A DNA stretch of 64,000 bases from Pseudovibrio sp. Tun.PSC04-5.I4. GTDB taxonomy: Bacteria > Pseudomonadota > Alphaproteobacteria > Rhizobiales > Stappiaceae. The stretch spans positions 3,387,001 to 3,451,000 of the forward strand of contig NZ_FNLB01000006.1 in NCBI RefSeq assembly GCF_900104145.1, read 5' to 3'. The notes under the pieces are model-generated. The model was not told the DNA's origin. It made no database searches and saw only the letters and a program-made list of their open reading frames with translations. A program made the translations under genes and the position numbers. Positions 53,003 to 61,230 of the stretch are shown in pieces (positions within the stretch are counted from its first letter, which is position 1; each line of letters opens with the position of its first letter).

Positions 53003-53163
53003 ACCTGATTGTGCTGTTTCTCTTCACTGCGTATGGACACTTTGATACAGCTAATGTTGGGCTGTTCATGACCTGTGCCTTTTTCTAACCTTATCACTGG
53101 TTGAAAGATTACCAGCCTTAGCTATATAGGCAGACAACGGTGTAACTAACTAGATGGCGGCGC

Positions 53164-53871
53164 ATGACTGATTTTCCGAAGGAATTGCTTACCGGATTTG
53201 GCCTCTATAGAGAGCGGATCTACCACCAGTTCAAAGAAGAATATCAAAACCTAGCTATTTATGGGCAAGAACCAGAGATCATGGTGATTTCCTGCTGTGA
53301 TAGCCGGGTTACGCCCGAAGGGATCTTCCATGCGCAGCCGGGTGAGCTGTTTGTGGTGCGCAATGTGGCCAATCTGGTGCCTCCGTTTATGCAAGGTGGT
53401 GGGACACATGGTACGAGTGCCGCGCTGGAATATGCAGTCACTAGCCTGCAAGTGAAGCATGTTGTTGTGATGGGCCATTGCAAGTGCGGCGGTGTTCAGG
53501 CGTTCCGCGAAAGCAATGGCAAACTCAGCAAAACCGGACAGTTTGTCGGGCCTTGGATCAAGATGCTTGAGCCTGCTGCAATTACGCTGGCTTGTACGCC
53601 TGTTGACAAAAACGAAGACCCTCAGCTTGCGCTTGAATATGCTGGCGTACGGCAGAGTGTAATGAACCTGATGACGTTTCCGTTTGTTGAAAAGCTGGTG
53701 ACACAAGGCAATCTGCAAATCCATGGCGCATGGTTTGATATTGGATCAGGTTCCTTGCGTGTCATGAACAAAGAGACCGAGATCTTTGAGGATGCGCAAG
53801 ACATCAAAGCACGACTGCAAGAGCAAGAAGCTGCCCTGCCGATTTCTGAAGAGCTTGATGAGAACGAATAA
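53164..53871 (+). CDS. Beta-class carbonic anhydrase
   Basis: A 235-residue zinc enzyme interconverting CO2 and bicarbonate. The zinc ligands are C44 (in ISCCDSRV with D46 and R48 as the catalytic dyad), H105 and C108 (GHCKCGG). TPEGIFHAQPGELFVVRNVANLV-like text between them is typical for the class. Residue 45, usually Ser, is Cys here. No transporter is fused. A terminator follows. Confidence 0.93.
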   Translation: MTDFPKELLTGFGLYRERIYHQFKEEYQNLAIYGQEPEIMVISCCDSRVTPEGIFHAQPGELFVVRNVANLVPPFMQGGGTHGTSAALEYAVTSLQVKHVVVMGHCKCGGVQAFRESNGKLSKTGQFVGPWIKMLEPAAITLACTPVDKNEDPQLALEYAGVRQSVMNLMTFPFVEKLVTQGNLQIHGAWFDIGSGSLRVMNKETEIFEDAQDIKARLQEQEAALPISEELDENE

Positions 53872-53910
53872 GGTTTTCGCTGAGGTGATTTGCTAGATTT
53901 TTACCATGTG

Positions 53911-53942
53911 ACCGCGCTCTACGGATTAGGGCGCGGTTTTTT
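53911..53942 (+). terminator. Terminator of the carbonic anhydrase gene
   Basis: ACCGCGC (53911-53917) pairs with GCGCGGT (53931-53937), followed by TTTTT. The structure reaches into the last codons of the convergent permease gene. Confidence 0.85.
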
Positions 53943-55358
53943 ATGGGCTTTTGGTGCTTTCCAGGAGGGTTTTTTGAGTTTCCAGAGAACAAAGGGAAAG
54001 CATAGGGTCAGGACCACACCGGGGACGATGATTGCTAGATAGGTTATGGCTGATAAGTCTGGTTTATCCGGCGGTCTAAATCCGATGATGAAGGCGATCA
54101 ATGAAATCGTGAAGCCGATGACGCCTAAAATCCAAATACCCCAATTGCCGAATGGAACTTTGTAGGTACGTGGTACGTTGGGGCACTTGTACCGCAAGCG
54201 GATCGCTGTGGTGTACAGTAGCAAATACATAACGGAATAAAGCAGAACTGCTGTAGATGTGAGGTAGAGGAACACCTCATTCGTGTTGGTGTGAAACAGG
54301 AATGCCGTTGCAATTATTGTTGCGATGATGGCCTGCACGATCATCAGTGGCACTGGCATGTTATAGGCGTTCAACCCATGTAGTATTGGCGGAAGCATCC
54401 CGTCGCGACCAGCTTCTACCAAGCCTCGAATAGGCCCAGCCACCCATGTGCTCACTTGTCCCGCTGCTCCAACTGCAATGAGCAGCGTAGCGAAGGGCAG
54501 CATCTGTGAGAGACCATAATGATCCAGAAGCATTGTGAAGGTTTGCAAGACACCAAGTGTGTTTGAGATCTCCGAGGCTGGTATGATCAGCGCTATGGTC
54601 AGGCCGCCCAGCAATGAAATGGAAAAGCCGATGAGTGCGGAGATGAGGATGGCGAGGGGGTAGGTGCGGCGAACGTATTGGACCTCTGTTGCGTGCCCTG
54701 CAGAGACTTCTATTCCGATAAACCCAAAGAGGAAGCTGAGGAACAAAAACAGCGTTGAGGTCTGGGAGAAGGATGGAATGATGTTGCTGGCCGTCAGGCT
54801 TACATCAATAACCGGTTGGGCTGGACCCATAACATAGATCAGACCGAGGGTGATCATCACCAGGGATGGGATGATTGTGCCTGCCAAAAGACAATAGGTT
54901 GCAATGCGCTTTGTTACTCTGGTGCCTTTGAAGTTGGCGAAGGTTGCTGCCCAGTAGATAATGAGAACGCCAGTGAAGATAATCCATGGATTATCATCCA
55001 AGGGACGATCAAATACGAAAGCAAGTGCCGCGGTTGAATAGGCAACTGTTGCGACCATTGCAAAAATGGCCTGAAACCATTGCAGGAAGACAGCCATAAA
55101 CCCGAAGGGCGGACCAAAGGCTTCCTGTACCCAAGTGTAGACCCCATGTTGAGGCCAACCGGTCGCCAATTCAGCAGAAATCAACGCAACAGGCAGGATG
55201 TAACAAAGAATAACAGCCGCGTTGAAAAACAGCATCTTCATGCCTGTTTGTGCCATTAAAGGCATGTTCAACATCGTCATGAAGAGGGCTGTGGTCATAA
55301 ACACCAGATGCCAAAGGGTAATATGATGCTTTGGCTTGTGGACCGGTGTTTTTGACAT
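53919..55358 (-). CDS. APC amino acid permease, second of a coupled pair
   Basis: A 479-residue APC-superfamily transporter with about 12 hydrophobic segments, resembling the glutamate/GABA antiporter group (GadC/YjeM-like): LMAQTGMKMLFFNAAVI, LISAELATGWPQHGVYTWVQ and AFGPPFGFMAVFLQW are typical of that group's first three helices. Its ATG overlaps the stop of the upstream paralogue by one base (TGATG). The two proteins align throughout, so they arose by duplication. The exchanged amino acids are not known, and no decarboxylase gene is adjacent. Confidence 0.87.
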   Translation of the reverse strand: MSKTPVHKPKHHITLWHLVFMTTALFMTMLNMPLMAQTGMKMLFFNAAVILCYILPVALISAELATGWPQHGVYTWVQEAFGPPFGFMAVFLQWFQAIFAMVATVAYSTAALAFVFDRPLDDNPWIIFTGVLIIYWAATFANFKGTRVTKRIATYCLLAGTIIPSLVMITLGLIYVMGPAQPVIDVSLTASNIIPSFSQTSTLFLFLSFLFGFIGIEVSAGHATEVQYVRRTYPLAILISALIGFSISLLGGLTIALIIPASEISNTLGVLQTFTMLLDHYGLSQMLPFATLLIAVGAAGQVSTWVAGPIRGLVEAGRDGMLPPILHGLNAYNMPVPLMIVQAIIATIIATAFLFHTNTNEVFLYLTSTAVLLYSVMYLLLYTTAIRLRYKCPNVPRTYKVPFGNWGIWILGVIGFTISLIAFIIGFRPPDKPDLSAITYLAIIVPGVVLTLCFPFVLWKLKKPSWKAPKAHKKPRPNP

Positions 55359-56788
55359 CAATTTTGCCCTCCCTTTTCAGAGGAGCGTTGGATGGTTTTG
55401 CGGCGTTTTACCCAAATGCTGATAGGAATGAGCAGCGCGAGGAATACCGCAGCAGCCATCAATATTTCAAAATTTTCCATGGAAAACGGCAGGCCGGCAG
55501 GGGGAATAAACCCGATGGCAAAGCAACTGATTGCGGTGAGTGCGCCGATGGCTCCAAGCACCCAAATGCCCCAGTTGCCTCCGGGGACCTTATAGGGCCT
55601 TGCAATGTGTGGGTGGGTGTAGCGGAGGCGGATCGCTGCCACATACATGAGCAAGTACATCAAGGAATAGAGAAGAACCGCCGTTGAGGTGAGCACCAGA
55701 AAGACCAGATTAACGTCCTCAAACAACAAGAAGCTGAAGGCAATGAGGGAGATCAGGGAAGCCTGCAATATGAGCAGGGCGGTTGGCACGTTGTTTTTGT
55801 TTGCCTTTGCAAGGCGTGCGGGGAGCAATCCTCTTCGGCTGGCAGCCCACATGCCTTTGACCGGGCCAACAATCCAGGTGCTGACCTGACCCGCTGCTCC
55901 CACTGCGACCAGTAGGGCGATAAACGGGATAAGCGCCGTGAGTCCATAGGCGTTGAGGTACGCGGAGAAGGCCTGAAGCGCGCCGTTGATGTTGGAGATG
56001 CTGTCTTTTTCCAAAATAAGGGAAACGGCCAATCCGCCTGCCAGAGTAATGATAAAGCCAGCAATCGCTGCGGTGAAGATGGCGCGGGGATAGTTCTTCT
56101 GTGGGTTTTCAACCTCATTGGCGTGGCATGCGGAAACCTCAATGCCGACAAAGCCAAAGACAAAGCTCATGAAGAACACAAGACTGCTGGTCTCTGACAG
56201 CGAGGGTACCCAGTTGCTTAGGGATGCTGTGGTGTCGAGTGCAATTGGAGTGCCGGAAGCCAGATAGTAGATGCCAAAGGCGACCAATAGGGCAGATGGG
56301 AAGAAGACACCTATTGAAACTGCATAACCAGATATCTTCTCTGAGGTTTCTGTGCCTTTGAAATTGATCAGGGTCGCAGCCCAATACAGGACCAGCACAG
56401 AGAAGGTTATGTAATAGCGATTGGAGCCTAATTCTGGATCAAACGCATATGTCAGTGTTGCTGTTGCATAGGCGACAATGGAGGTAACGCCGAATATGGA
56501 TTGGATCCATTGCAGGAAGACGGCGATGAAACCAATGGGCGTTCCAAAAGCTGCCTCTACCCAATGGAAGACACCATTTTGAGGCCAGCCAGTTGCCAGC
56601 TCCGCTGATATCAGGGCAGTGGGGAGAAGAAACGCGAAGACGGTGATTGCGTTGAGCAGCACCATCTGTAATCCGGTTTCCGCCATCATGGGCATGTTGC
56701 GCAGGGTCAAAAACAGCGCTGTGGTTATCAGCACCAAGGGTATGAATGCGATTTTGTGCTCAGGGCTGGGCGGGTTTTCCTGTTGCAT
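55358..56788 (-). CDS. APC amino acid permease, first of a coupled pair
   Basis: A 476-residue paralogue of the downstream permease, with the same landmarks MPMMAETGLQMVLLNA, LISAELATGWPQNGVFHWVE and AFGTPIGFIAVFLQW, and a conserved GFVGIEVSACHANEVENPQK loop near 225. Coupled translation suggests that both are made in similar amounts, perhaps as two permeases of different specificity or as a heteromer (inference). The ATG at 56788 marks the start; upstream is a short gap to the VOC gene. Confidence 0.87.
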   Translation of the reverse strand: MQQENPPSPEHKIAFIPLVLITTALFLTLRNMPMMAETGLQMVLLNAITVFAFLLPTALISAELATGWPQNGVFHWVEAAFGTPIGFIAVFLQWIQSIFGVTSIVAYATATLTYAFDPELGSNRYYITFSVLVLYWAATLINFKGTETSEKISGYAVSIGVFFPSALLVAFGIYYLASGTPIALDTTASLSNWVPSLSETSSLVFFMSFVFGFVGIEVSACHANEVENPQKNYPRAIFTAAIAGFIITLAGGLAVSLILEKDSISNINGALQAFSAYLNAYGLTALIPFIALLVAVGAAGQVSTWIVGPVKGMWAASRRGLLPARLAKANKNNVPTALLILQASLISLIAFSFLLFEDVNLVFLVLTSTAVLLYSLMYLLMYVAAIRLRYTHPHIARPYKVPGGNWGIWVLGAIGALTAISCFAIGFIPPAGLPFSMENFEILMAAAVFLALLIPISIWVKRRKTIQRSSEKGGQN

Positions 56789-56906
56789 GGGCCACCGACA
56801 GTTTTATGGACATGCTGAACCTTAAATTGTGGGCCTGAAAAAAGACTGAGAGAGCAGGTGGGAAGCACTGCTGTAGAATTAAGCTGCTGTTAGGAGTGCG
56901 GCTGGG

Positions 56907-57242
56907 TTAGATCTCTTCCGCGCAACGGGTGCGGTCCACTTCCATCAGCTCAATTGGTGCGCCGTTGACCTCTATGAAGGCCACGACTAGTCCCTCAATG
57001 GGGGAGTTGGGGGTGATGATGACCTTCTGGCCTTTCAGCGCGTCCTCCAGATTCTCAACCTCAAACGCAACATGGGCGACTGTCTTCACCAGTTTTGGAT
57101 AGGGTGCGTCTTTGTCGTAACGTTGCCATTGGATGCCGTAGGGATTGTTTTTGTGATCGCTTACCGTCATGTGCAGGTGAGGCAATGGGATCTCACCTTC
57201 AAACCTCTCAGTTGTGGGAATGCCAACGTGGTTGAATTTCAT
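56907..57242 (-). CDS. VOC-superfamily protein in operon with HxlR regulator
   Basis: A 111-residue glyoxalase-fold protein. The N-terminal MKFNHVGIPT supplies the usual first metal-ligand His, LPHLHMTVSD is in the first module, and VAHVAFEVENLEDALKGQ begins the second, closing with VAFIEVNGAPIELMEVDR (Glu ligand). The ATG at 57242 has AAGGAA upstream and overlaps the HxlR stop by four bases. Function unknown; co-expression with HxlR suggests a role in handling an electrophile or sensing it. Confidence 0.83.
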   Translation of the reverse strand: MKFNHVGIPTTERFEGEIPLPHLHMTVSDHKNNPYGIQWQRYDKDAPYPKLVKTVAHVAFEVENLEDALKGQKVIITPNSPIEGLVVAFIEVNGAPIELMEVDRTRCAEEI

Positions 57243-57583
57243 TGCGGTTCCTTTGTTGCTGCGTGGGACCATGTTTGTGACCATGCGCCGAGCGGTTCCA
57301 GATAGACAAACAGCTCTCTTCCTTGCTCGGATAATTCATAGCCGTTCTCGCCTGTTGTCACGATCCCGCATTCTCGGAGTTCTTTCAGGCGCGTGTTGAG
57401 GACTGTGGGAGAGACGGAGTCACAGTTGGATTGCAGGCTGCGGAAGGTTTGTGGACCGCTCGATAGGTTCCAGACGATTCCCAGCGCCCAACGCCTTCCC
57501 AGCAGATCAAACAGGACCATAATTGGTTTGCCGGATTTTGAGCCTCTGACCGGTTTTCCGGTCTTTGGTATCTGTGCGGACAT
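57239..57583 (-). CDS. HxlR-family regulator
   Basis: A 114-residue HxlR winged-helix regulator: LLGRRWALGIVWNLSSGPQTF, with SLQSNCDSVSPTVLNTRLKE as recognition helix region and LRECGIVTTGENGYELSEQG as the wing. Members often respond to aldehydes, quinones or redox change. The ATG at 57583 has AAGGAAAA upstream. It is divergent from a DMT exporter with an inverted repeat between starts, and its stop overlaps the VOC gene. Confidence 0.9.
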   Translation of the reverse strand: MSAQIPKTGKPVRGSKSGKPIMVLFDLLGRRWALGIVWNLSSGPQTFRSLQSNCDSVSPTVLNTRLKELRECGIVTTGENGYELSEQGRELFVYLEPLGAWSQTWSHAATKEPQ

Positions 57584-57598
57584 AGGATTTTCCTTTTT

Positions 57599-57615
57599 GC
57601 TACGTTTATTGTAGC
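57599..57615. promoter_or_regulatory. HxlR-type operator
   Basis: GCTAC-GTTTATT-GTAGC is a perfect inverted repeat with 5-bp arms. It lies between the divergent HxlR (start 57583) and DMT (start 57635) genes, 16-20 bases from each, so binding would block both. Confidence 0.6.
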
Positions 57616-57634
57616 ACACTTGGGGAGTTTTGCT

Positions 57635-58522
57635 ATGGTTGTTTTAGCGGTGTCATCTGCTGTTGCTGCGTCTTTCGGGTGGGCGTGCGGCTCAATGCTG
57701 GCTCATACACCCGTGAAAACTGTTGGTGTCTTTGAGTTTACGCCCATTCAATTGCTCACCTCTGGTGGGATATTGTGCGCACTATGCACGGCGCTGGGCT
57801 ATTGGCAGAGTGTGGATTGGACGCAATGGCCGGCGTTCGCCATGAGTGTGATTTTAAGCGTGATCATTGGCAATCTCGCCATGATGGAATGTTTGCGCCG
57901 AGCCGGACCGCGGAAAACTGAGCTCCTGATTTCTCTCAAGACGCCAATTGTTGCTGTTCTTGCCTTTGTGTTTCTGGATGAAACGCTGAGTTTGGGGGAG
58001 ATTGCTGGTATTGCGATTGCACTCTTCGGGATTTGTCTCGCGATCCTTTTTGGTGGACCTGGTCAGGACGAGAAGTCTGCGACCAGCGGTGACTTGCCGT
58101 TGATCATCGTGCTGGGGATTATTGCTGCTGCATCGCAGGGATTTGGGTTTCTTATCTTAAAACCCGTTTTGAGCGCAGATACCGAGCCTTTGGCGGCTTC
58201 AGCCGTGCGTATAACCGGGGCGGCCTTTGTGGTTTCGCTGGTTGGGTTGATGCCGTTGGCGGCGGTGCGTCCAATTGCTAAGATGAATTGGCTGCTGCTG
58301 CTGCGCGTGAGTGTTCCCGGTTTTATCGGCTACGGGATTTCAGTCTTGCTGCTGCTTTACGCGTACGCGCATTATGATGCGGCGATCGCGACTGTTCTCG
58401 GATCACTCTCTCCGGTGTTTATTTTGCCGCTGTTGTGGTTTCGAACCGGAAACATGCCGCATCCCTTGGCGTGGGGCGGGGCGATCCTCTCGCTTTCAGG
58501 CGCTACGGTTATCCTGCTTTAA
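57635..58522 (+). CDS. EamA/DMT-family exporter
   Basis: A 295-residue drug/metabolite transporter with ten hydrophobic segments in two EamA repeats (first about 1-140, second about 150-295). The end of repeat one, KTPIVAVLAFVFLDETLSLGE, and of repeat two, SLSPVFILPLLWFRTGNMP, are typical. The ATG at 57635 follows GGGGAG by 7 bases. Probably an exporter under HxlR control; substrate unknown. Confidence 0.87.
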   Translation: MVVLAVSSAVAASFGWACGSMLAHTPVKTVGVFEFTPIQLLTSGGILCALCTALGYWQSVDWTQWPAFAMSVILSVIIGNLAMMECLRRAGPRKTELLISLKTPIVAVLAFVFLDETLSLGEIAGIAIALFGICLAILFGGPGQDEKSATSGDLPLIIVLGIIAAASQGFGFLILKPVLSADTEPLAASAVRITGAAFVVSLVGLMPLAAVRPIAKMNWLLLLRVSVPGFIGYGISVLLLLYAYAHYDAAIATVLGSLSPVFILPLLWFRTGNMPHPLAWGGAILSLSGATVILL

Positions 58523-58538
58523 GTCAAGGTTTGGCTGA

Positions 58539-58605
58539 ATACCTAAATGCCGGCAATGAGGGAGTTGCCAGCATTTAGGTATGTTACATTCGGCTAGAAT
58601 GTAAC
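58539..58605. repeat. Two adjacent strong hairpins after the effector gene
   Basis: First hairpin: ATACCTAAATGC (58539-58550) pairs with GCATTTAGGTAT (58571-58582), continued inward by GGCAA/TTGCC after one mismatch. Second: GTTACATTC (58583-58591) pairs with GAATGTAAC (58597-58605), spanning the stop of the minus-strand gene. Neither is followed by a T run. Confidence 0.8.
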
Positions 58606-60483
58606 GGTGATTCCGTAATCTCTAAATTGGTCTTGGAGGTTCAGAGCTAGTCCAGCTGCGACTTTGCTTCCGTTTTCCTTGTCTTCCTGAGGATCTGCGA
58701 AAGCCTGCATAATGCTGTTGTATTTCTGATCCACTTGCTCGTTATGTTTCACTGCAACATCTTTTTGCGCCTGCCCAGTTTCACTGAGATTTGCCAGATC
58801 TGCCTGAGCGTTGACGACGGGTAGCTTTTCCTGATTTGAAATTGTGGCAACGAAATTGGAGAGCAGGTAATCGATTGGCCGAGTAGCTGTTGCTGTGAGA
58901 GTATTTACCTCCAAAACGGCATAGTCGGGATCGATGCCATCGCGATTGGCTTTAACAATCAGCTGGTTTTCAACTGTGTCTCTTAGCAAGTTAATTCCTG
59001 CACCTAATGCATTCGCATGGTTGAGCAGCTGCCCGTTTTCGACTGCTTGTAGAAGCTGCTGCTTTGCCTCAGGTTGCTCTTTGAAAATCTTATTTAGCTG
59101 AATATCCAAGATTTTCCCGATATCATCTGCACCACTGGACTTTGCGTTTTCTGCATAACTCTTCGCAACTTCACCAAACTTGCTCGCATCCAACTCCTGA
59201 TCGGCCAGGAGACCGACGAATTCTTCGAGAGCGTTGCTGGCAGTTTCCAGATGCGTCAACTGGTTCCAGACTTCTGCTTTCGTGGCCCCTGCCACGCCTC
59301 CGACTTCGCTAAAGGATTTACCTGCTAACATGTCGGCCTCGACCTGACTTCTGGCAAGGTGCGAAAGCAACTTCTCCAAATAGGCGGTTGTTTTGGGGTC
59401 ACCTTCCGTATCGAAGTGCGAAATCGCTGCTGTAAATTCGGGAGTTTTCGCTTCCGCTCTGGAAACGTCTTTTAGAAGGGCCATGGAAACAGCTTGAAGA
59501 ATGATCTTTTTCTCGGTGCTTTTGAGGTCACCTTTGATCTCTTTGGTGCCGTCTTCGCCCAATATGATTTGCAGCTCATGAGATAGGTCATCAGCAAGTT
59601 TGCCTTGTACCTGTTCGCTGATGTCCTCTGGAGAAAGACCAAGGTCACCTAAAACTCGATTGAAGAACTCGCTGCCCGGCAGAGCTGTTTTTATTTCGGA
59701 GAGAATTTGAAGCTGGTTTGTGGTGGCCAAATCAACTTTTTCATCATTCACGAATTGTCTGGCTTTGGGTTCCTGCGGGTTTGCGTGGCTTTGCTTTATC
59801 AGCTTTTTTTCCAGATTGGCCAGCAACGCAGTTTTGTCTTCTGCACTTACAGTACCCCAATCGATGTCAATCGATGCGCTCGTAGCTATCGCTTCAAGAG
59901 CACCGGGTTCTTTGAGCTGGCTAATTCTAGCTGTGATGTCTTCGTTGATGAGGCCAAGATGTTCCTGAAAGACGCCTTTTGCGATTTCGCCGATTGTTTC
60001 TTTGAGTTGACCTGTGTTTTCACTTGTCCTAGCAAATTTGCTGGACCCTTCCAGCAGTGTGGTCACCTTAGCAGCGACGGCATCGCCATAGGTTTTACGG
60101 GTGCCAGCGAGGATATCTGAGCCGGCATCCTTATTTTGCTGTTTGGTGTTGTTTTCTTCTTTGGTCAGGCCGAATTCAACACTGTCCAGAACCTGCGTTT
60201 TCGTCAGGCTGTGAGATTTGCCGTCAGATGGTGCGAAGGCATTGTAGGCTGCTTCGCCAACTTCTGCGCCGAATTTGTCCTTCAGAGCTTCCTGAAAACG
60301 GGATTGGTCCGCTGATTTTTGGCTGTCGCCTGTGGTGTTGAGTTTGGCCCATGAGAGCAGCTTACCGCCGACAGCAGTGTGGGACGTGCGCTCTGTTACT
60401 GCGTTTTCTACTGTATGCAGCTTGTCCAACCCACTGTCGATCTGTGCTGCGTTTACAAAGCTGGAGAGTTCAATCGCGCTCAT
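58594..60483 (-). CDS. Probable type III secretion effector, cysteine-free
   Basis: A 629-residue protein of unknown function, probably a type III secreted effector. No Cys was seen in the whole sequence and it has only three Trp. No signal peptide or membrane helix is evident, and it is rich in polar, helical stretches. The N terminus (MSAIELSSFVNAAQID) is Ser/Asn-rich as in secreted substrates. Residues about 60-105 (RFQEALKDKFGAEVGEAAY, then LTKTQVLDSVEFG) could be the chaperone-binding region. The rest matches no enzyme I know. Its start overlaps the stop of a CesT-type chaperone gene by four bases, the usual chaperone-effector arrangement. No other secretion gene is in the window. Confidence 0.72.
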   Translation of the reverse strand: MSAIELSSFVNAAQIDSGLDKLHTVENAVTERTSHTAVGGKLLSWAKLNTTGDSQKSADQSRFQEALKDKFGAEVGEAAYNAFAPSDGKSHSLTKTQVLDSVEFGLTKEENNTKQQNKDAGSDILAGTRKTYGDAVAAKVTTLLEGSSKFARTSENTGQLKETIGEIAKGVFQEHLGLINEDITARISQLKEPGALEAIATSASIDIDWGTVSAEDKTALLANLEKKLIKQSHANPQEPKARQFVNDEKVDLATTNQLQILSEIKTALPGSEFFNRVLGDLGLSPEDISEQVQGKLADDLSHELQIILGEDGTKEIKGDLKSTEKKIILQAVSMALLKDVSRAEAKTPEFTAAISHFDTEGDPKTTAYLEKLLSHLARSQVEADMLAGKSFSEVGGVAGATKAEVWNQLTHLETASNALEEFVGLLADQELDASKFGEVAKSYAENAKSSGADDIGKILDIQLNKIFKEQPEAKQQLLQAVENGQLLNHANALGAGINLLRDTVENQLIVKANRDGIDPDYAVLEVNTLTATATRPIDYLLSNFVATISNQEKLPVVNAQADLANLSETGQAQKDVAVKHNEQVDQKYNSIMQAFADPQEDKENGSKVAAGLALNLQDQFRDYGITVTF

Positions 60484-60962
60484 ACTCTGGCTCCAAATGT
60501 TTCAAAGTCATTGTTGTTGTTGTTGATTTTGGTGAGGTTCGGGTGTTCCCAATTCGGGGCTAATGCCTCCGGATTTTTGAGGGAACTGTGCCAGGCGGCA
60601 GCGGTTCTAATAAACATGTCCAGCTTGTTGTGCAGGGCATAGGAAGATCTGTCAGAGATCGTCACAACCATGGAAAGGTTGATGTGATTGTTGGCCGGAC
60701 TGATGTTGAAGGCCATGGCATGGCTGTCAGCGAAAACGCAATTGGCCTGCATCAGCGTTTGCAGCAGTTGCAGATTGTTGCCCTCTCGCGAATTTACGAG
60801 AGAGTTGAAAAGTAGGGTTTCTGTCTCTTCGCGCCAGATGATGCTCATGGTGAGTTCGTTTTCCAGACCAAGGAAAAGCTGGTTCTCTGCATTTAAAGAG
60901 AAGTCGTCAAACCCGATTCTGTTGCCAACCTCGGTAAGTAACGTGTTCACTAAATCAGTCAT
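60480..60962 (-). CDS. CesT-type type III secretion chaperone
   Basis: A 160-residue protein with the pattern of class I type III secretion chaperones (CesT/SycH/Tir-chaperone family). An N-terminal helix LVNTLLTEVGNRIGF is followed by LNAENQLFLGLENELTMSIIW beta strands, a helix with LLQTLMQANCVFAD, the strand AFNISPANNHINLSMVV and a C-terminal helix KLDMFIRTAAAWHSSL. It has an extended tail with an Asn run (NNNNND). The stop overlaps the effector start (ATGA). It would bind the effector's N-terminal region and keep it export-ready. Confidence 0.75.
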   Translation of the reverse strand: MTDLVNTLLTEVGNRIGFDDFSLNAENQLFLGLENELTMSIIWREETETLLFNSLVNSREGNNLQLLQTLMQANCVFADSHAMAFNISPANNHINLSMVVTISDRSSYALHNKLDMFIRTAAAWHSSLKNPEALAPNWEHPNLTKINNNNNDFETFGARV

Positions 60963-61135
60963 AAAGTCCCGCTCGCCTCACCTTGTAAAGTGTAAGTCGT
61001 CATGTGCTCTACCTTTTGTGGAAGACGTAATCTTCTCACCTTCGGGGGTGGAGCTGTTGACTTTGAGATCTAGCGGGTCAAACGAGGTGTTACTGTCTTG
61101 TTTGGTACACCTTGACGGAAAAAGTGTATTTTAAT

Positions 61136-61165
61136 CCCCCGCAGGTGCAACGCGCACTGCGGGGG
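61136..61165 (-). terminator. Hairpin between MATE and chaperone genes
   Basis: CCCCCGCAG (61136-61144) and CTGCGGGGG (61157-61165) form a perfect 9-bp GC-rich stem. It follows the MATE stop on the minus strand; the downstream run is A/T-mixed rather than pure T, so termination is likely but imperfect. The rest of 60963-61230 presumably carries the chaperone/effector promoter. Confidence 0.6.
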
Positions 61166-61230
61166 ACGTTATTTGCTGGAGATACTTGTGCCTATTTCTT
61201 TCTGATAGAATTTATCAGGGAGAATGGACT

